From: Telopea speciosissima
Lineage: Eukaryota; Streptophyta; Magnoliopsida; Proteales; Proteaceae
NCBI RefSeq assembly: GCF_018873765.1
Contig: NC_057923.1
Location: 7,080,413-7,144,412, forward strand
Length of the DNA stretch: 64,000 nucleotides
Reading direction: 5' to 3'
Shown in pieces: positions 50,308 to 63,610 of this stretch. How positions within the stretch are numbered: position 1 is the stretch's first letter; each line of letters opens with the position of its first letter. Below the pieces are notes generated by a model, which saw nothing but the letters and a program-made list of their open reading frames with translations, was not told the DNA's origin and ran no database searches. The translations under genes were made by a program, and so were the position numbers.

Positions 50308-52080
50308 CAACCATCATTCATGTGAACCTCGCATTAGCCAAGTCAATCCATTCGGACTTGTAAATTTGTCTATCCCTGCAAGCCTTAGTACTGTCCCTGA
50401 GTCTCTGATTCTTATGGACGTCTTACAAGACCATGATTCATTTTGGTCACCACAAATTGAAGACCATCTTGTTGTACTAATCAAAGGGTCGAAACTGACA
50501 TCACATATAACAAAAACAGATCCCCCATCCGATAACTTTCGATAATCATCAATGGTTAAGAATGAATCGTTATTACAAGAAAGGTTTATAACATCTGCTA
50601 ATGAAGCATGAGAACAAAGCTTAAGGTCACAAATACATCTACCAATTAGTTGGACAATCATCATTGGATTAGGATTCAATTTGCGAATGACAATTGAATT
50701 ACGTGCCGTCCAAATGAAATAAAAAGATATAGTAAGAATTGATAGAAGGTTATGCTTCTATCCTTTTTAACCAAAAAAAAAAAAAAAAGGGTTGAAAACA
50801 AAGGATTTAAAGAGAAGAAGATATTCAATCCTTAAGAGTTATGTCTAAATGTCCAATAACAAGAATTCTAGATAACTCACAAATAAAAAAAATTTGCCAC
50901 TCAATGTCAATTTCTCTATTACAAAAGCTACAATAGGGATTAATAGGAAGAAAATTTGATATTTTACTTTTAGTATTTAACGCACCCCCACGACTTTCCA
51001 TATGAATAGACAAAATTTAGGGTGGATTTTCAAGTGCTACACAAAATTTCAGAGGTTTTTTAGAAGTAACATTCACATCCAAATCATGTTGAATCTTTAG
51101 GCTCCGTTTGGTATGTATTTTAGATCGATTTTGTATTTTCAGACGATAAAATTATTGTTTTAATCATTCAATAATCCAAATTGAACTAGAATGCATATCA
51201 AACACAGCCTTAAACAACCATTTAAAGTCATTCAAATGATTAAAGCTTATAGGAATACGAGGATGGACAAGGCCACATGCATTGTCAAAAGTGAGTTAAC
51301 ATTCTAATTCCCATTTTGAACAAGTTTATTCACTTTGAATAGAATGGATTAACCAAATTAGATACAAGAATTCTAAAATCATTCAAATAAGGAAATCCAA
51401 AGATCATACCAAATTGAGATATTAGGACCATTTCCTATTTTTAGTAGGCTAATTGCTGCAACATAGGGATCACTTTAATGATACTATTCCAAATCAGAGA
51501 TCCTCTCTTCAATAACTCTTCAATAAAGTAGAAGAATGCAACAGACTATTATTAGGGAAATAGTTCTCTTTCAGCACTTTAGCCCATAATTGGTCAGGAT
51601 CAATAGGAAGATGCCATGCCAACTTAAGGAGTAAGGACTTATTTTGAATAGCTAATAATCTGAATCCCAGGCCTCCAAGAGATTTAGGCCTACATAGCAA
51701 ATGCTACGCCACAAGATTACATTTACGTTGAATCTTCCCCTCCTCTCTTCAGAAACTTGAGTCACTAAAATCCAACTTTAAACATATCTTGATTGACAAC
51801 AAGAAACAAGACATCCATTATATAAGCATAGAACTAAGGACAGATTTTATCAATATCAATTTCCTAGCTTGGGAGAGTAATGGCATTTTCCAAGTACCCA
51901 GTATCCCTTCCACTCTATGGATAAGAGTTTGTGAAATTTGAGTTTTATTTCTATAGAAGAAAAAAAATGGGCGTATTCAAATAAGTAGCATTCTCAAAAT
52001 CAGACTAACACCTAAACTACATGAAACCATATTCCTAATTCTCTCCCCAACCCTCCAACTAAAAATTACACCACTTTTTA
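50308..52080 (-). mobile_element. Decayed L1-type LINE, ORF2 3' part, minus strand
   Basis: Read on the minus strand from high coordinates. There is the RT end (LCRPKSLGGLGFRLLAIQNK and LLKLAWHLPIDPDQLWAKVL at 51509-51700). A zinc-binding part follows (YCSFCNREIDIEWQIFFICE at 50825-51013), then an RNase H-like part (50314-50790, with PNPMMIVQLIGRCI). Many stops break it. A Tourist-like MITE interrupts it at 51100-51209, and the SINE lies just past its 3' end. Confidence 0.7.
51100..51209. mobile_element. Tourist-like MITE with TTA duplication
   Basis: A 110-bp element starting GGCTCCGTTTGGTATG and ending CATATCAAACACAGCC, flanked on both sides by TTA. Inverted ends of this kind with a three-base TTA duplication fit PIF/Harbinger elements. 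It sits within the decayed LINE, so it arrived later. Confidence 0.8.
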
Positions 52081-52507
52081 AAAATTAATTTGTTGCCATC
52101 TGAAAAATGCTTAAATTTGCACGCATAGTTGAAATAGCAATCTCACTAGCTTTACCCAAAAAAATAAAAAAAAGTATCATCACCAACGCTCCTTTCTTTC
52201 CTTCTAGCCACACACCTACAAATCTTTCTCGCGTCCTTCATTTTAACAATCAACATCCTTCTACCAAAGTGGTAAAAAACCCTCTTTAAGGAGCCCACCA
52301 AAGCACACTCTCTATCCCTGGAAAATAAACAATCCTACAGGAAATCCGAATTGACATCGAAATCAAATACAATAGGACTTCCTCGGAAGTAATGCCTTCC
52401 CTGATTTTGACCAAGTGCAAGCAATGCAAGAAATAGACACTAGAGCTTGTCATCTGTTTTTTACGCACCACCTACAATGATCTATCAAACCTCACTTTAA
52501 TACCACG

Positions 52508-52819
52508 TGTTGGGAACGAATGCGCAAACACAAGAAAGAACCAAACAAAAAATCACAACACACGAGGAATTTAATGTGGTTCAACACGAATGCATAGATC
52601 ATTTCTACTGAATAAAAAAAAAATTCATTTAGCTAGAAAAACACTCTACATCACTCTCCACCTCACAATGTGAGTTGCTTTGCTTATATTTACGGCTTTC
52701 TTTACATAGACAATATATAAGAAGTCCTAAAAACCATAATCCTCACATAATTACAACTTTATCCATGCATGTACAAATGATGGACCTAAAACCAAATCTA
52801 AACATATACAAATCCAACA
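52508..52819 (-). mobile_element. Copia-like LTR with adjacent PBS-like word
   Basis: A 312-bp LTR whose ends are the inverted words TGTTGG and CCAACA. On the minus strand it contains GAGTGATGTAGAGTGTTTTT and GTTGAACCACATTAAATTCC, typical of plant copia LTRs. Just outside its lower end the minus strand reads TGGTATTAAAG, a changed form of TGGTATCAGAG, so this was a 5' LTR. The internal region beyond it is not recognisable. Confidence 0.7.
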
Positions 52820-53760
52820 ATAATAATGTGGGCTGGTGAGGAATACAAGACATGAAACCCAAAATGTAGGATAACAATAAATTTTATGGATAGGTAAACC
52901 TAATGACTTTTTCCATATTTCAAGTTTTAGTTGAATTTAACTCGACTAAGTAGCAAACTAAAGCTTTGAAAATCTAAGTATTCATGAAGACCTTGGGAAG
53001 ATACATGCCAATACATGAAATCCATGGATTCATGGATACACATGGGAGGATATTTGATTGAATTTAAATCAGATTTAAAGAATTTCGATTGAACTTTAAC
53101 CTTTCCTGTGATAAAACTACCTTTGGTCTACTTATCAACAAAATTTGAGCCCCATCTTCAAGTGCCCCTTAGAGAACTCTTCCCTAAATATCAATTTTTT
53201 TTTAAATTGTTGAAATTTACAAGGGTATGAGAGCTCTAAAAATTGACAAGTATTCCTTTTATCTATCAAATGTTGGGATATCATCTTACAATGTGGCAAA
53301 AGTTAGTGAGTCAAATAAGGACCTTTTTCTTTAGAACAACAAGATTAGGTTTAAAAGTTTATGACATTTTAAACCTTCAGACAACCTAGCTCTCAAATAT
53401 ACGCATGCCATTCAATTATTTCTGTTTTTATTTTTTATTTTTGGTAAGAATCATTTCGTATGGATGGAAACCTCACCTTTTATGAGTCATAATATAGTTT
53501 GTCCTGATAAATATCTATGGTAAACTTACCTTTTTGTGGAACATATGATCAATATACTGGGCCCATTCAGGTTGGGCCCATTCAGGTGTAATACGTACCA
53601 GAGGTCCATAACTATGAATGACCATTTCTTGGACCCTTCTAAACCGTGGGCCCTTAGAATTGAATTATGTGTCTGACTCATGAGACCTCACGATTCACAC
53701 TCACAACTGGATTTGATTTTTTTTTTTTTTGTTTTCTCATTTTTCAGGCTTGAGTCAAGG
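52820..53760. other. Gene-free stretch
   Basis: No gene is visible. A T-run lies near 53719. Confidence 0.45.
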
Positions 53761-53934
53761 GACCGAGCTCCTCTCCAGGGAATTCAGCACGCCCAGGGGG
53801 CATTCAGCCGTTGGGTTGTGTTGCACACATCCTTAGGTGTGCATCGAGATGTGTCGAGAGGTGTGCGACACAGCCCAACCTTTGGATGCCTTTTGGACAT
53901 GCCCTGTACACTGAGTTCCCTGGAGAGGAGTCGG
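53761..53934. repeat. Foldback element, CTCCTCTCCAGGGAA family
   Basis: The left arm GAGCTCCTCTCCAGGGAA pairs with the right arm TTCCCTGGAGAGGAGTCGGA. The inner pairing is GGGTTGTGTTGCACACATCC against GGTGTGCGACACAGCCCAACC. The small spurious frames here run through both arms. Confidence 0.75.
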
Positions 53935-55285
53935 ATCTTGAGTCAAAACCCAAAGAAAGCTTGACAATATCAAATTTTAAATACGAATTACCTAAAAAAC
54001 CAAGATAAATTAGAATGTAGAAAGGAATTAATAAACATAGTAGGACAAAAGTAATTTTGAACCTGTTCGGTTCCGATTCTTTGAAGCATCTACTTGGATG
54101 GTTCAAAGAATCGGAATTGGTTGCCGATCTTTGATTGGAATCGTTTGAATTCAGTAATTTTGAAATAATCAATTCACACTAGATTTATAGGATTCAGATC
54201 CAGTTTTGACTAATTTTAATAAAATCAGAATTAAAATCAACACAGACCGATTCAATTGCCGATTCCGTTTTCAGATCAATGTGAAAAGAACAAACTTTTT
54301 TTTTTTTTTTTGGTAGAATTTACTTGGGATTTAAAGGGTATAAAAATGTTACGAGAACGTGGCAAACCGTCAGAGTACTCTTTTAATTTAATTTTTTTTT
54401 CTGCTACAGCACATACACCGAAGCAACAGTAGATAAGGAAAAAGTACTGTTTCAGAAAAACCTGATTCCATTTAACCGCAGTTAATTAAATACTCGTTTC
54501 AACCCAACCACGGTTAATTGATTTAATACTGATTTTTTATTTAAAATAAAAAGGCTATTAAAGTTCTTTCCGTTTTTTCAAAGGGTGCGTTGGTCATATC
54601 GTGTGTGTCTGTCTGTGTTTGAGCGCAGGCACATGCCACGCTGCCTGTGAACAGTTAAGTTTCCCTTTTCCGAAGATTTTATAGAGAAATCTGAGGGAAC
54701 ATTTACGAGTTACTCCATCTGAAAATGGATATAAAATAAAACCCCAAGGCTCCAACCCAAGCCCATCGGCCAGCCAGTTGCTAGCACCCATTTTATGCTT
54801 CTTCGTTTGACCAAAGGTCTCTGCTTCTTCTTCTCTTTCTCTTTTTCTCTCTCACACTAACGAAGGAGAAGCTCAAAGGCGAAGACTCGTCCTGGACTGC
54901 TAACCCAACCGACATCAGTTTTTTTTTTTTTTATACAGAGAAAAAAAGGCAAAAAAGAAGTGGTCTTCGAACTCCGATCGAAGGACTAATGGAGTAATGG
55001 TGGCAAACCTAGATTTATTATAGTGCGCACTCCGTATATTCTTTTGCGACTACTGAGCCACTGAGTACTGAGGTTGACACTTTTATCCCTCTCTCTCTCA
55101 TACAAGAGTCACGGACGGAAGAAAGCTCTAATCTCTCATCAATGGCTCAGAAACAAGAAGCAACAACCAGAGATGAGGGAGTAGCAGTGTCTACATTTTC
55201 TCTGAATCCGTGAAAGAATCGTCCATTTCTCCTTTACTCTCAACCAAAGAGGTGAAAGTTGCGAAACTCTTTGACCGGGGTTCCA
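53935..55285. other. Upstream region of the ABCB19 gene
   Basis: No other gene. A possible TATA word, GATATAAAATAAA, lies near 54729. A pyrimidine tract (TTCTTCTTCTCTTTCTC) lies near 54821-54855 and a CTCTCTCTCTC run near 55090, both usual in plant promoters and leaders. Near 54585-54655 a GGTCATATCGTGTGTGTC and GAGCGCAGGCACATGCCACG phrase matches the 'TGTGTCTGGGCG' island family. Confidence 0.4.
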
Positions 55286-58200
55286 ATGGCGGAAAGCACT
55301 GAAGCGAAAAGTATGCCAGAAGCTGAGAAGAAGAAAGAGCAGAGCCTTCCATTTTACCAACTTTTCTCTTTTGCGGATAAGTACGACTGGTGTCTGATGA
55401 TAGCAGGAAGCTTTGGTGCCGTCGTTCATGGTTCTGCCATGCCGGTTTTCTTCCTCCTGTTCGGTGATTTAGTGAATGGATTTGGTAAAAATCAGTACGA
55501 TTTGAAGAAAATGACGGACGAAGTCTCCAAGGTTTGATACCCGATCTCTGCTCTGAAATCTGAATCTCATTTCCTCTTTTCTTTAATTAGTAAGCCTGTA
55601 GCGATATCGGATCTAAGATCTGTGTTTGAAATCTCTTCCGATGAATGCAGTATGCGCTCTACTTCGTCTATCTTGGACTCGTTGTGTGCTTATCCTCCTA
55701 TGCAGGTGAGAAAACCTCGATTCCTCTGAAACTTGAATCCTGTCGTCCGATCTCATATCGGATAGGGTTGGTAGCGGCGTCACGTAGTCTATGATTTCCG
55801 TTTCCTTTCTCCTTTCCTCTTCTGTAGCTTCACCTGTCACATTCAAACATGGAATTGAGGATAATTTCCTCAAAAACATTTTCGAACTACTCTTCATCCT
55901 TATCTGCGCTGGAATGACGAGCAAATACCAAAATTCCACGATACTATAAATTCATCCTTGGTTCATACCTTCCTAGCATTCCTTAATAAATAATTAACAA
56001 GAATAGTTGTTATATAATTATTGCTGTTTGAGATGCTTTAATGAAGATGGAGCACATATAGATTAGATTATAGAGTGAGAGAACTGATTTCTTTTCCTTT
56101 TTTTTTTTTAATTTTTGGCAAATTTCTCGTTCTACAGAAATCGCTTGTTGGATGTATTCGGGAGAGAGGCAAGTGAGTACGCTGAGGAAGAAATATTTGG
56201 AAGCAGTGCTAAAGCAAGACGTTGGGTTCTTCGATACAGACGCAAGAACTGGGGACATCGTTTTTAGCGTTTCCACGGACACACTTCTCGTCCAAGATGC
56301 CATTAGCGAGAAGGTTCGTTGCGCCATCTCCACTTCTTCTTTCGTTTTCTCTGTCCAACGTCCGACCGTTATGGCCTGGGATTCTGATGGGAAAGTAAGA
56401 CTGTAAGTGTAAAAACCCACCAGCATCGCGGTTGAACCGGTCGGGAATATCGTGTATATAGTCCGGTTCGTGACGGTAGACTTTAGCAAAGCCGATTTTT
56501 TTTTTTTTGGATTTTTTTTTTTGGATTAAGAGCTTATATAATAGGGGGGGGGGAAGCTTATATAATAGGAGGGGGGGGGGAATTAGGGGATGGGGACAAG
56601 CCCCAAGTGGTTTGTTTGAACTCATGACCTCTTATTTGAGGTTATTTGAGGAATAAGTCTTTTGCCAGCTAAGCTGACCCCTTGTGTAACAAAGCCGATT
56701 TAACATGCGCTACTCCACTTTGGTTGGGCGTATTTTCAGATTTTTGACGCTCTATGGAGCAAAAAGTAAAAACAGTTCCTCTTGTCCACGAGGCAATGAC
56801 CGTGGGCAGGAGGCGCAAAATAGCAAAAGGTGGGGTGGGGGCTTGAGTGTGCTGCTGTAACCAGTAGAACTGTAGAAGCGATTGATTAACTCCATAATTT
56901 TGTTGATTATTATTATACAGGTGGGCAACTTCATACACTATCTTTCGACCTTTCTTGCCGGGTTAGTGGTGGGTTTCATATCGGCATGGAAGCTGGCACT
57001 GCTGAGCGTGGCCGTGATTCCAGGGATTGCCTTCGCTGGGGGTCTTTATGCATACACTCTCACGGGACTTACTTCCAAGAGTCGAGAATCGTACGCCAAC
57101 GCAGGCATCATCGCTGAGCAGGTGACCCCACTCTCTCTTCTTTATATTTGATTGACCCCGATTGGGGAAGCTTTTGTTTGGAAAGTATCCTCTATCAAAC
57201 GAGATTGTTGTGGGGAATACTTTTCCCCCACTACGCCGGTTCAGCAGATTACCAAAAGCATCGTACCTGTCCATGGTTCAGACATGAGAATCGGTTACTG
57301 GGAGTCGGTTCTTCCACCAATAGTGAGCCGTTCCTCAAGTGAGACTAACACATGGAAATGGCGTAACGCTCGTAACGACCGTTTAATTTGCTTTTCGGCT
57401 TTTAGCATTTCCGAATACTGTTGGAGCCTGAAGGGCTGCCGGCATGAAACTGACGAAATGGAGGAGTAGCTCGTGACATAAACAAGGGAGGGGTGGCGAA
57501 AAGAAAACACCTAGTATCTGACGAAGGAGAGGGACTGAAATTCTAACAGATGAATCAGAACTCACACTTCTAGATGTTGTTTAATTAATTTTTCCCCAAT
57601 TCGCTTGTGGGTGTACTAATTTCTATGTTAAGTGCACTGAGCCACTGACCTGGCTAGGCTGGGAAGAGGTTTAAATGTATAATGGACTGAATCATGTGGT
57701 TCATTTGCAGGGAATTGCTCAAGTTCGGACGGTATACTCGTACGTGGGAGAGAGCAAGGCACTGAACTCCTATTCAGATGCAATACAGAACACATTGAAA
57801 CTCGGATACAAGGCTGGGATGGCCAAGGGCCTTGGAATTGGATGTACCTATGGTATTGCATGCATGTCTTGGGCCCTTGTGTTTTGGTATGCCGGAGTTT
57901 TCATCAGGAATGGGCAGACGGATGGTGGGAAGGCCTTCACTGCAATTTTCTCTGCCATTGTTGGTGGCATGTATGATCACAGACTTCGAAATTTTTAACG
58001 CCCTTTTCATTTGATACGGCTGAATGTTAATTGAATTTCTTTAGCTCGTCAATTCTGTGGTCTCTGTTTTAAATATAGTTCTGGTTTATAGTTTTTTCAT
58101 TTTTCTTTTCAAACAGGAGCTTGGGTCAGTCATTTTCAAATCTTGGTGCATTTAGCAAAGGGAAATCAGCTGGATACAAGCTTATGGAGATTATCAAGCA

Positions 58201-61200
58201 AAAACCCTCTATAATTCAAGACCCTTCAGATGGGAAGTGTTTGACAGAGGTTAATGGGAATATCGAATTTAAAGATGTTACATTTAGCTATCCATCTCGG
58301 CCAGATGTCATCATCTTCCACGATTTCTCAATTTTCTTCCCCGCGGGGAAAACAGTTGCTGTAGTTGGAGGTAGTGGATCAGGGAAGAGCACTGTAGTTT
58401 CGCTTATTGAAAGGTTCTACGATCCTAATCAGGGTAATTGATACTCTCCCCCCCCCCCCCCCCTTCCATTCTTACGCCATTAGCATTAAAGTTGGTTTGA
58501 GTTAGTCGTCCTGATTACTTTTGGTTTCCTCATGTAACTTGAGCAGGGCAGGTGTTGATGGACAATGTAGATTTAAAGACCTTGCAATTGAAGTGGTTAC
58601 GGGATCAGATTGGTTTAGTGAACCAAGAACCAGCTTTGTTTGCAACTACCATACTTGAGAACATACTCTATGGAAAGCCTGAAGCAACCATTGCGGAAGT
58701 GGAAGCTGCTGCTTCTGCTGCAAATGCTCATAGCTTTATTACTTTGCTTCCAAATGGCTATAATACACAAGTGAGTACAGTTGCCCATTGGATTAAGATT
58801 CTATGATAATTGTGTAGAATTAGTGATAGGGTAAAGTGAGAGTCTATTTGACCCATGGCAGGAAAGAATTAATGAATGACACTGACAAAAGGAAATGGCA
58901 TTACTGATGAGTATCCAGTTCCTATTTCTGTTGCAAATCGTTCTAATGGTGAATCAGAGTCAAGTAAAAGGACAATGAAAGTAATATTAGCCTGAATTGA
59001 AAACTTTCAGGGTTAAAGTTGAATCTATAATATAAATCTGTTTGTGAAATCAAACTCATTTCTTCAATCATGAAACTTTTAAACATCATGTGTTTTTTTT
59101 AACAAATTCAGGTAGGAGAGCGAGGAGTTCAGCTTTCTGGTGGTCAAAAACAGAGAATTGCCATTGCGAGAGCAATGCTGAAGAATCCGAAGGTCCTCCT
59201 ACTTGATGAAGCTACTAGTGCCCTTGATGCAGGCTCAGAGAGCATTGTTCAGGAGGCTCTGGACCGCCTCATGGTTGGGAGAACTACTGTTGTTGTTGCC
59301 CATCGCCTCTCCACAATAAGAAATGTTGACACGATTGCTGTTATTCAACAAGGTCAAGTTGTTGAGACAGGAACCCACGATGAACTAATTGCCAAATCTG
59401 GAGCTTATGCCTCCTTAATTCGATTCCAGGAAATGGCAAGAAACAGAGATCTTGGGGCTCCTTCAACCTGTCGTTCAAGGTCATCACGTTTGAGCCACTC
59501 ACTTTCTACAAAGTCTCTAAGCCTGAGGTCTGGTAGTTTAAGGAACTTGAGCTATCAGTACAGTACAGGTGCTGATGGTCGGATCGAGATGATATCAAAT
59601 GCTGACCGCAAGAACCCAGCACCTAATGGATACTTCTTCCGACTTCTGAAGCTGAATGCACCTGAATGGCCATATGCAATAATGGGGGCTGTTGGATCAG
59701 TTCTGTCTGGGTTTATTGGCCCGACCTTTGCAATTGTTATGAGCAACATGATCGAGGTGTTCTACTACAGGGATTCTAATGCCATGGAGAGGAAAACAAA
59801 GGAGTTCGTCTTTATATACATCGGTACAGGTCTATATGCTGTTGTGGCATACTTGACACAGCACTATTTCTTCAGTATAATGGGGGAGAACCTAACAACT
59901 AGAGTTAGGCGGATGATGCTTGCAGGTATAATGGACCATCCCTTACATTTTTTGCATTCTTCTTCATATTGGGAAGTGCTCATTTCCTACCATGACTTTA
60001 AAGAGTTGTTCCGTCAGGGTAGATTGCTTATTTATAAAAATACACGGCCATCATCTATTTTTCATTTCTGTTTTCTTCAGCAATTCTGAGGAACGAAGTG
60101 GGATGGTTCGATGAAGAAGAGAACAACTCAAGCCTGGTCGCAGCTCGACTAGCCACTGATGCAGCAGATGTAAAATCCGCCATTGCTGAGAGGATCTCTG
60201 TTATACTACAAAACATGACATCGCTGCTGACATCATTCATTGTTGCTTTCATTATCGAATGGAGGGTTGCGCTCCTTATCCTGGCTACGTTCCCTCTTCT
60301 AGTCCTGGCCAACTTCGCCCAGGTACGCCATTATCTACACACTACACCTTGATAATTTACTTTGACTTCCTAAAATCAAAAAGATAAAAACTTTGATCAT
60401 AGAGTTACCCCACCGTGAAATATATAATAGTTTCGTAGATGCACTGTCCAATGTATTAATCGGAGTACCAAGATTCTATCTGTCATTCTTTATTGCTGGG
60501 CAGTGGAGACTGCAAAAAATGGATTTTTTTTTCCTGATCGGGCAGTGTGACCCTGCAACTCCAGTGGGTAGTGATCAGTGAAGGCAGATAAGATAAAATT
60601 GGTTGGGTCCGGTGGAAACGTGTTGGTCAGTTGAGATTTGAGAATCTCGAAATTTTGTGTCAGATATCAGCGTGTAATCAGGATTTAGGAATCTTACCCT
60701 GTTTACAAACGATAAATCATAAACGACATGAAATCAAAATTGCACATACTTCCGTTCTGATTTCCAATCGCAAGTAACTCCTTAAAAAATTTCAATTGGT
60801 AAAACATAGAAAATGTGGAAACGAAGGTTTGAATCTTTGAAATACTGTTTCAACTTTTTCCAACGAATGATCCAATGACTAAAATGGGTGGATAAAATGC
60901 AACGAAGGTTTTCCTCCTTTCACTACTACGTCTTTTACTATTTGCGCTCTACCGAAAACCTAGGCAGCAGAGTAGTGTATTGAAGGATTTTTACACTATG
61001 GCCCATTTCCCTCTCCATGGCCTGTTCATGTTTGTAACAAGGACTCCCCCTTCACTCCATTCTGAATAAACATTTTGTTACCGAAAAAAAAAGATGAGAG
61101 GTAACTGGTAAGTGACACATGAGACGTGATTCAAAGACCCTGTGCGTTTGCTGTAGTATTTATTGTCTTGAAACCCACGGTATAGCTTCCGATGAGTCTT

Positions 61201-63610
61201 GGCTTGTGAATTTTTTTTTTCCGTTTTGTTTTTGTTGTTTTTTTGTGATAACTCCATGTTTGTTTGATATTTTATCCTCAATTTTTCCTCTCTGAGTACT
61301 TCTCAATTTTTTTTTTCCCTGCTAGTATGGGTACTTGTCGTTTTGCGTGTTGGTAACTGGCTGGCTGCAATTTCCCATGTGCTGGAATCACTTTTGTAGG
61401 ACCTACGGTGACACTGTTGCCACTATTGTCTGTATTTTCGCCTTTTTAATAAGTTGTAGGGTCCCTAAGTTGTATTGGTTTAAAAAAAATTAGTTGTGTT
61501 GGGATTTGGGACCAAGTTTTTTCTCACAGTCAAGACTCCAGAGAATCTGTTCATCCATCCCATTTACCCTTTGATTGGACTGAGGGAGTGTATCGTAAAA
61601 ATAGAGAAGAATAGGGATTAAAAGTTAATAATGGTTAGAGAGAGGTATCGATATCCGGTCACCTGGATCAGGTGGGTGATCTCTTTCAGTATCGCTAGCC
61701 ACCAATTCTGATATCGTGTTGATACCATATTTGTACAATATATGGTTAAAAAATCTATTTTTTTTAATGAAAACTAGAGGTAAACTAATTCGATATTAGT
61801 TTACCTCTAATACTTGGTGTATTTACCAGACACACTATGTATCTACTATCTAGGCAGCAGCTAAGCTCTTGCTCTGGGTTTGGACCCTGGACCTTCTTTA
61901 ATATTGACTCATTATCATTTAATTTATGTGAGAATTACCTTTAGCTTCTCTCGTAAAATCATTTGGATTAAAAGTCAACTCTGTGATTTTGTTGAACTTT
62001 ACCTGTTAATCACCAAGTAAATAGATTGCTTCACACTTCACAGGCCAAGCTTTAACCCAGCTTGCCCATTCTGGTGGCCTTGTTTAATGATATTGCAGAC
62101 TGGAATCATCCGTACATCTATACCCTCTTATAAATGGGCATTTGTTACCTCTGACACCAATTCATTCATTAATGGCATAAATGTGTATTTGATAGAAAAG
62201 TAAAAATAGTTGCCTATATATGTCATATATGCAATGAGGGTTATTACCTTATTATATTATCAAAAAAAAAAAAGTTATTAGCTTATATGAATTGTTCTAA
62301 ATGGTTCAATTTACAGAAAATGATACACATGATATTTGTTTTTGACTCTATAATCTCCAATTAGGCTGACAGTTATTTTGGTTAATATCTGTCAAATGCA
62401 GCAACTTTCTTTGAAAGGTTTTGCTGGAGACACAGCCAAGGCACATGCTAAGACAAGCATGATTGCAGGAGAAGGTGTGAGCAACATTCGCACAGTGGCA
62501 GCCTTTAATGCCCAGGACAAGATCCTCTCCCTCTTCAGCCACGAGTTATGTATCCCACAGATGCAAAGCCTACGTCGCAGCCAGTCTTCTGGCCTTCTCT
62601 TTGGGGTCTCCCAGCTCGCTCTTTATGCCTCTGAGGCTCTCATACTCTGGTATGGTGCACATCTTGTCAGTAAAGGCACCTCTACCTTCTCTAAGGTCAT
62701 CAAGGTCTTTGTTGTCCTTGTCATCACAGCTAATTCAGTAGCAGAGACTGTTAGCCTTGCTCCTGAGATAATAAGGGGAGGGGAGGCTATTAGCTCTGTT
62801 TTCTCAATTCTTGATCGCTCTACCAAGATTGATCCAGATGACCCAGAGGCTGAACCAGTTGAGTCAATCCGAGGGGAAATTGAGCTCCGCCACATTGACT
62901 TTGCTTACCCGGCTAGACCTGAGCTCATGGTGTTTAAAGACCTCAACCTCAGGATCCGAGCTGGGCAGAGTCAAGCCCTTGTTGGTGCCAGTGGGTCTGG
63001 CAAGAGCTCTGTAATTGCACTGATCGAGCGCTTCTATGATCCATTGGTTGGGAAAGTTATGATTGATGGAAAAGACATTCGGCGGCTTAACTTAAATTCC
63101 CTCAGGCTCAAGATTGGGTTGGTTCAACAAGAGCCGGCCCTGTTTGCAGCAAGCATCTTTGAGAACATTGCATATGGGAAGGATGGAGCCACAGAGGCTG
63201 AAGTAATTGAGGCAGCTAATGCTGCCAATGTGCATGGGTTCGTGAGTGGATTACCAGATAGGTATAAAACACCAGTGGGGGAGAGAGGAGTGCAACTCTC
63301 AGGTGGACAGAAACAGAGAATAGCTATTGCTAGAGCTGTGCTAAAAGACCCAGCAGTGTTACTACTAGATGAGGCCACAAGTGCACTAGACGCAGAGTCA
63401 GAGTGTGTCCTCCAAGAAGCCCTTGAAAGGCTAATGAGGGGGCGGACCACGGTGCTTGTAGCCCACAGGCTCTCAACTATTCGAGGGGTGGACAGCATTG
63501 GTGTGGTACAGGATGGCCGCATTGTAGAACAAGGCAGCCACGCTGAGCTGATCAGCCGGGCTGATGGAGCTTATTCAAGGCTTCTGCAGCTGCAGCACCA
63601 TCACATTTGA
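55286..63610 (+). CDS. ABCB19: ABCB19-type auxin efflux transporter, complete, ten exons
   Basis: A full-length ABC transporter of subfamily B (MDR/PGP). Its closest match by memory is Arabidopsis ABCB19 (PGP19/MDR1), a plasma-membrane exporter of auxin, with brassinosteroid also reported. Exons: 55286-55531, 55651-55705, 56138-56313, 56921-57121, 57711-57970, 58117-58433, 58547-58770, 59112-59925, 60081-60322, 62402-63610. All joins are GT..AG and in frame, giving 1247 residues. The layout is TMD1-NBD1-TMD2-NBD2. NBD1 has Walker [10 protein letters not shown] (397-405), signature LSGGQ (501-505), Walker B LLLDE (522-526) and switch His557. NBD2 has Walker [10 protein letters not shown] (1040-1048), LSGGQ (1144-1148), LLLDE (1165-1169) and His1200. 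The linker is the Ser/Arg-rich [20 protein letters not shown]. Start MAESTEAK fits the family. Intron 9 is long (2079 bases) and intron 3 holds a SINE. No defect is visible. Confidence 0.95.
56499..56689 (-). mobile_element. tRNA-derived SINE in ABCB19 intron 3
   Basis: On the minus strand the body starts GGGGTCAGCTTAGCTGGCAA (A box) and includes GAGTTCAAACAAACC (B-box region). It ends in a G/T-rich (plus-strand) tail with a duplicated AAGCTTATATAATAGG block. The flanks CAAAGCCGATTT (56487-56498 and 56690-56701) are identical, a 12-bp target duplication. It is opposite to the host gene and clear of the splice sites. Confidence 0.85.
60323..62401 (+). other. Long intron 9 of ABCB19
   Basis: It contains no gene. 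Near 61640-61750 are 'GGTATCGATATCCGG' and 'CTGATATCGTGTTGATACC' words of the dispersed 'TATCGGTATC' repeat. A short inverted pair around 61780-61810 (AGAGGTAAACTAATTCGATA against ATTAGTTTACCTCT) forms a small hairpin. Confidence 0.5.
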
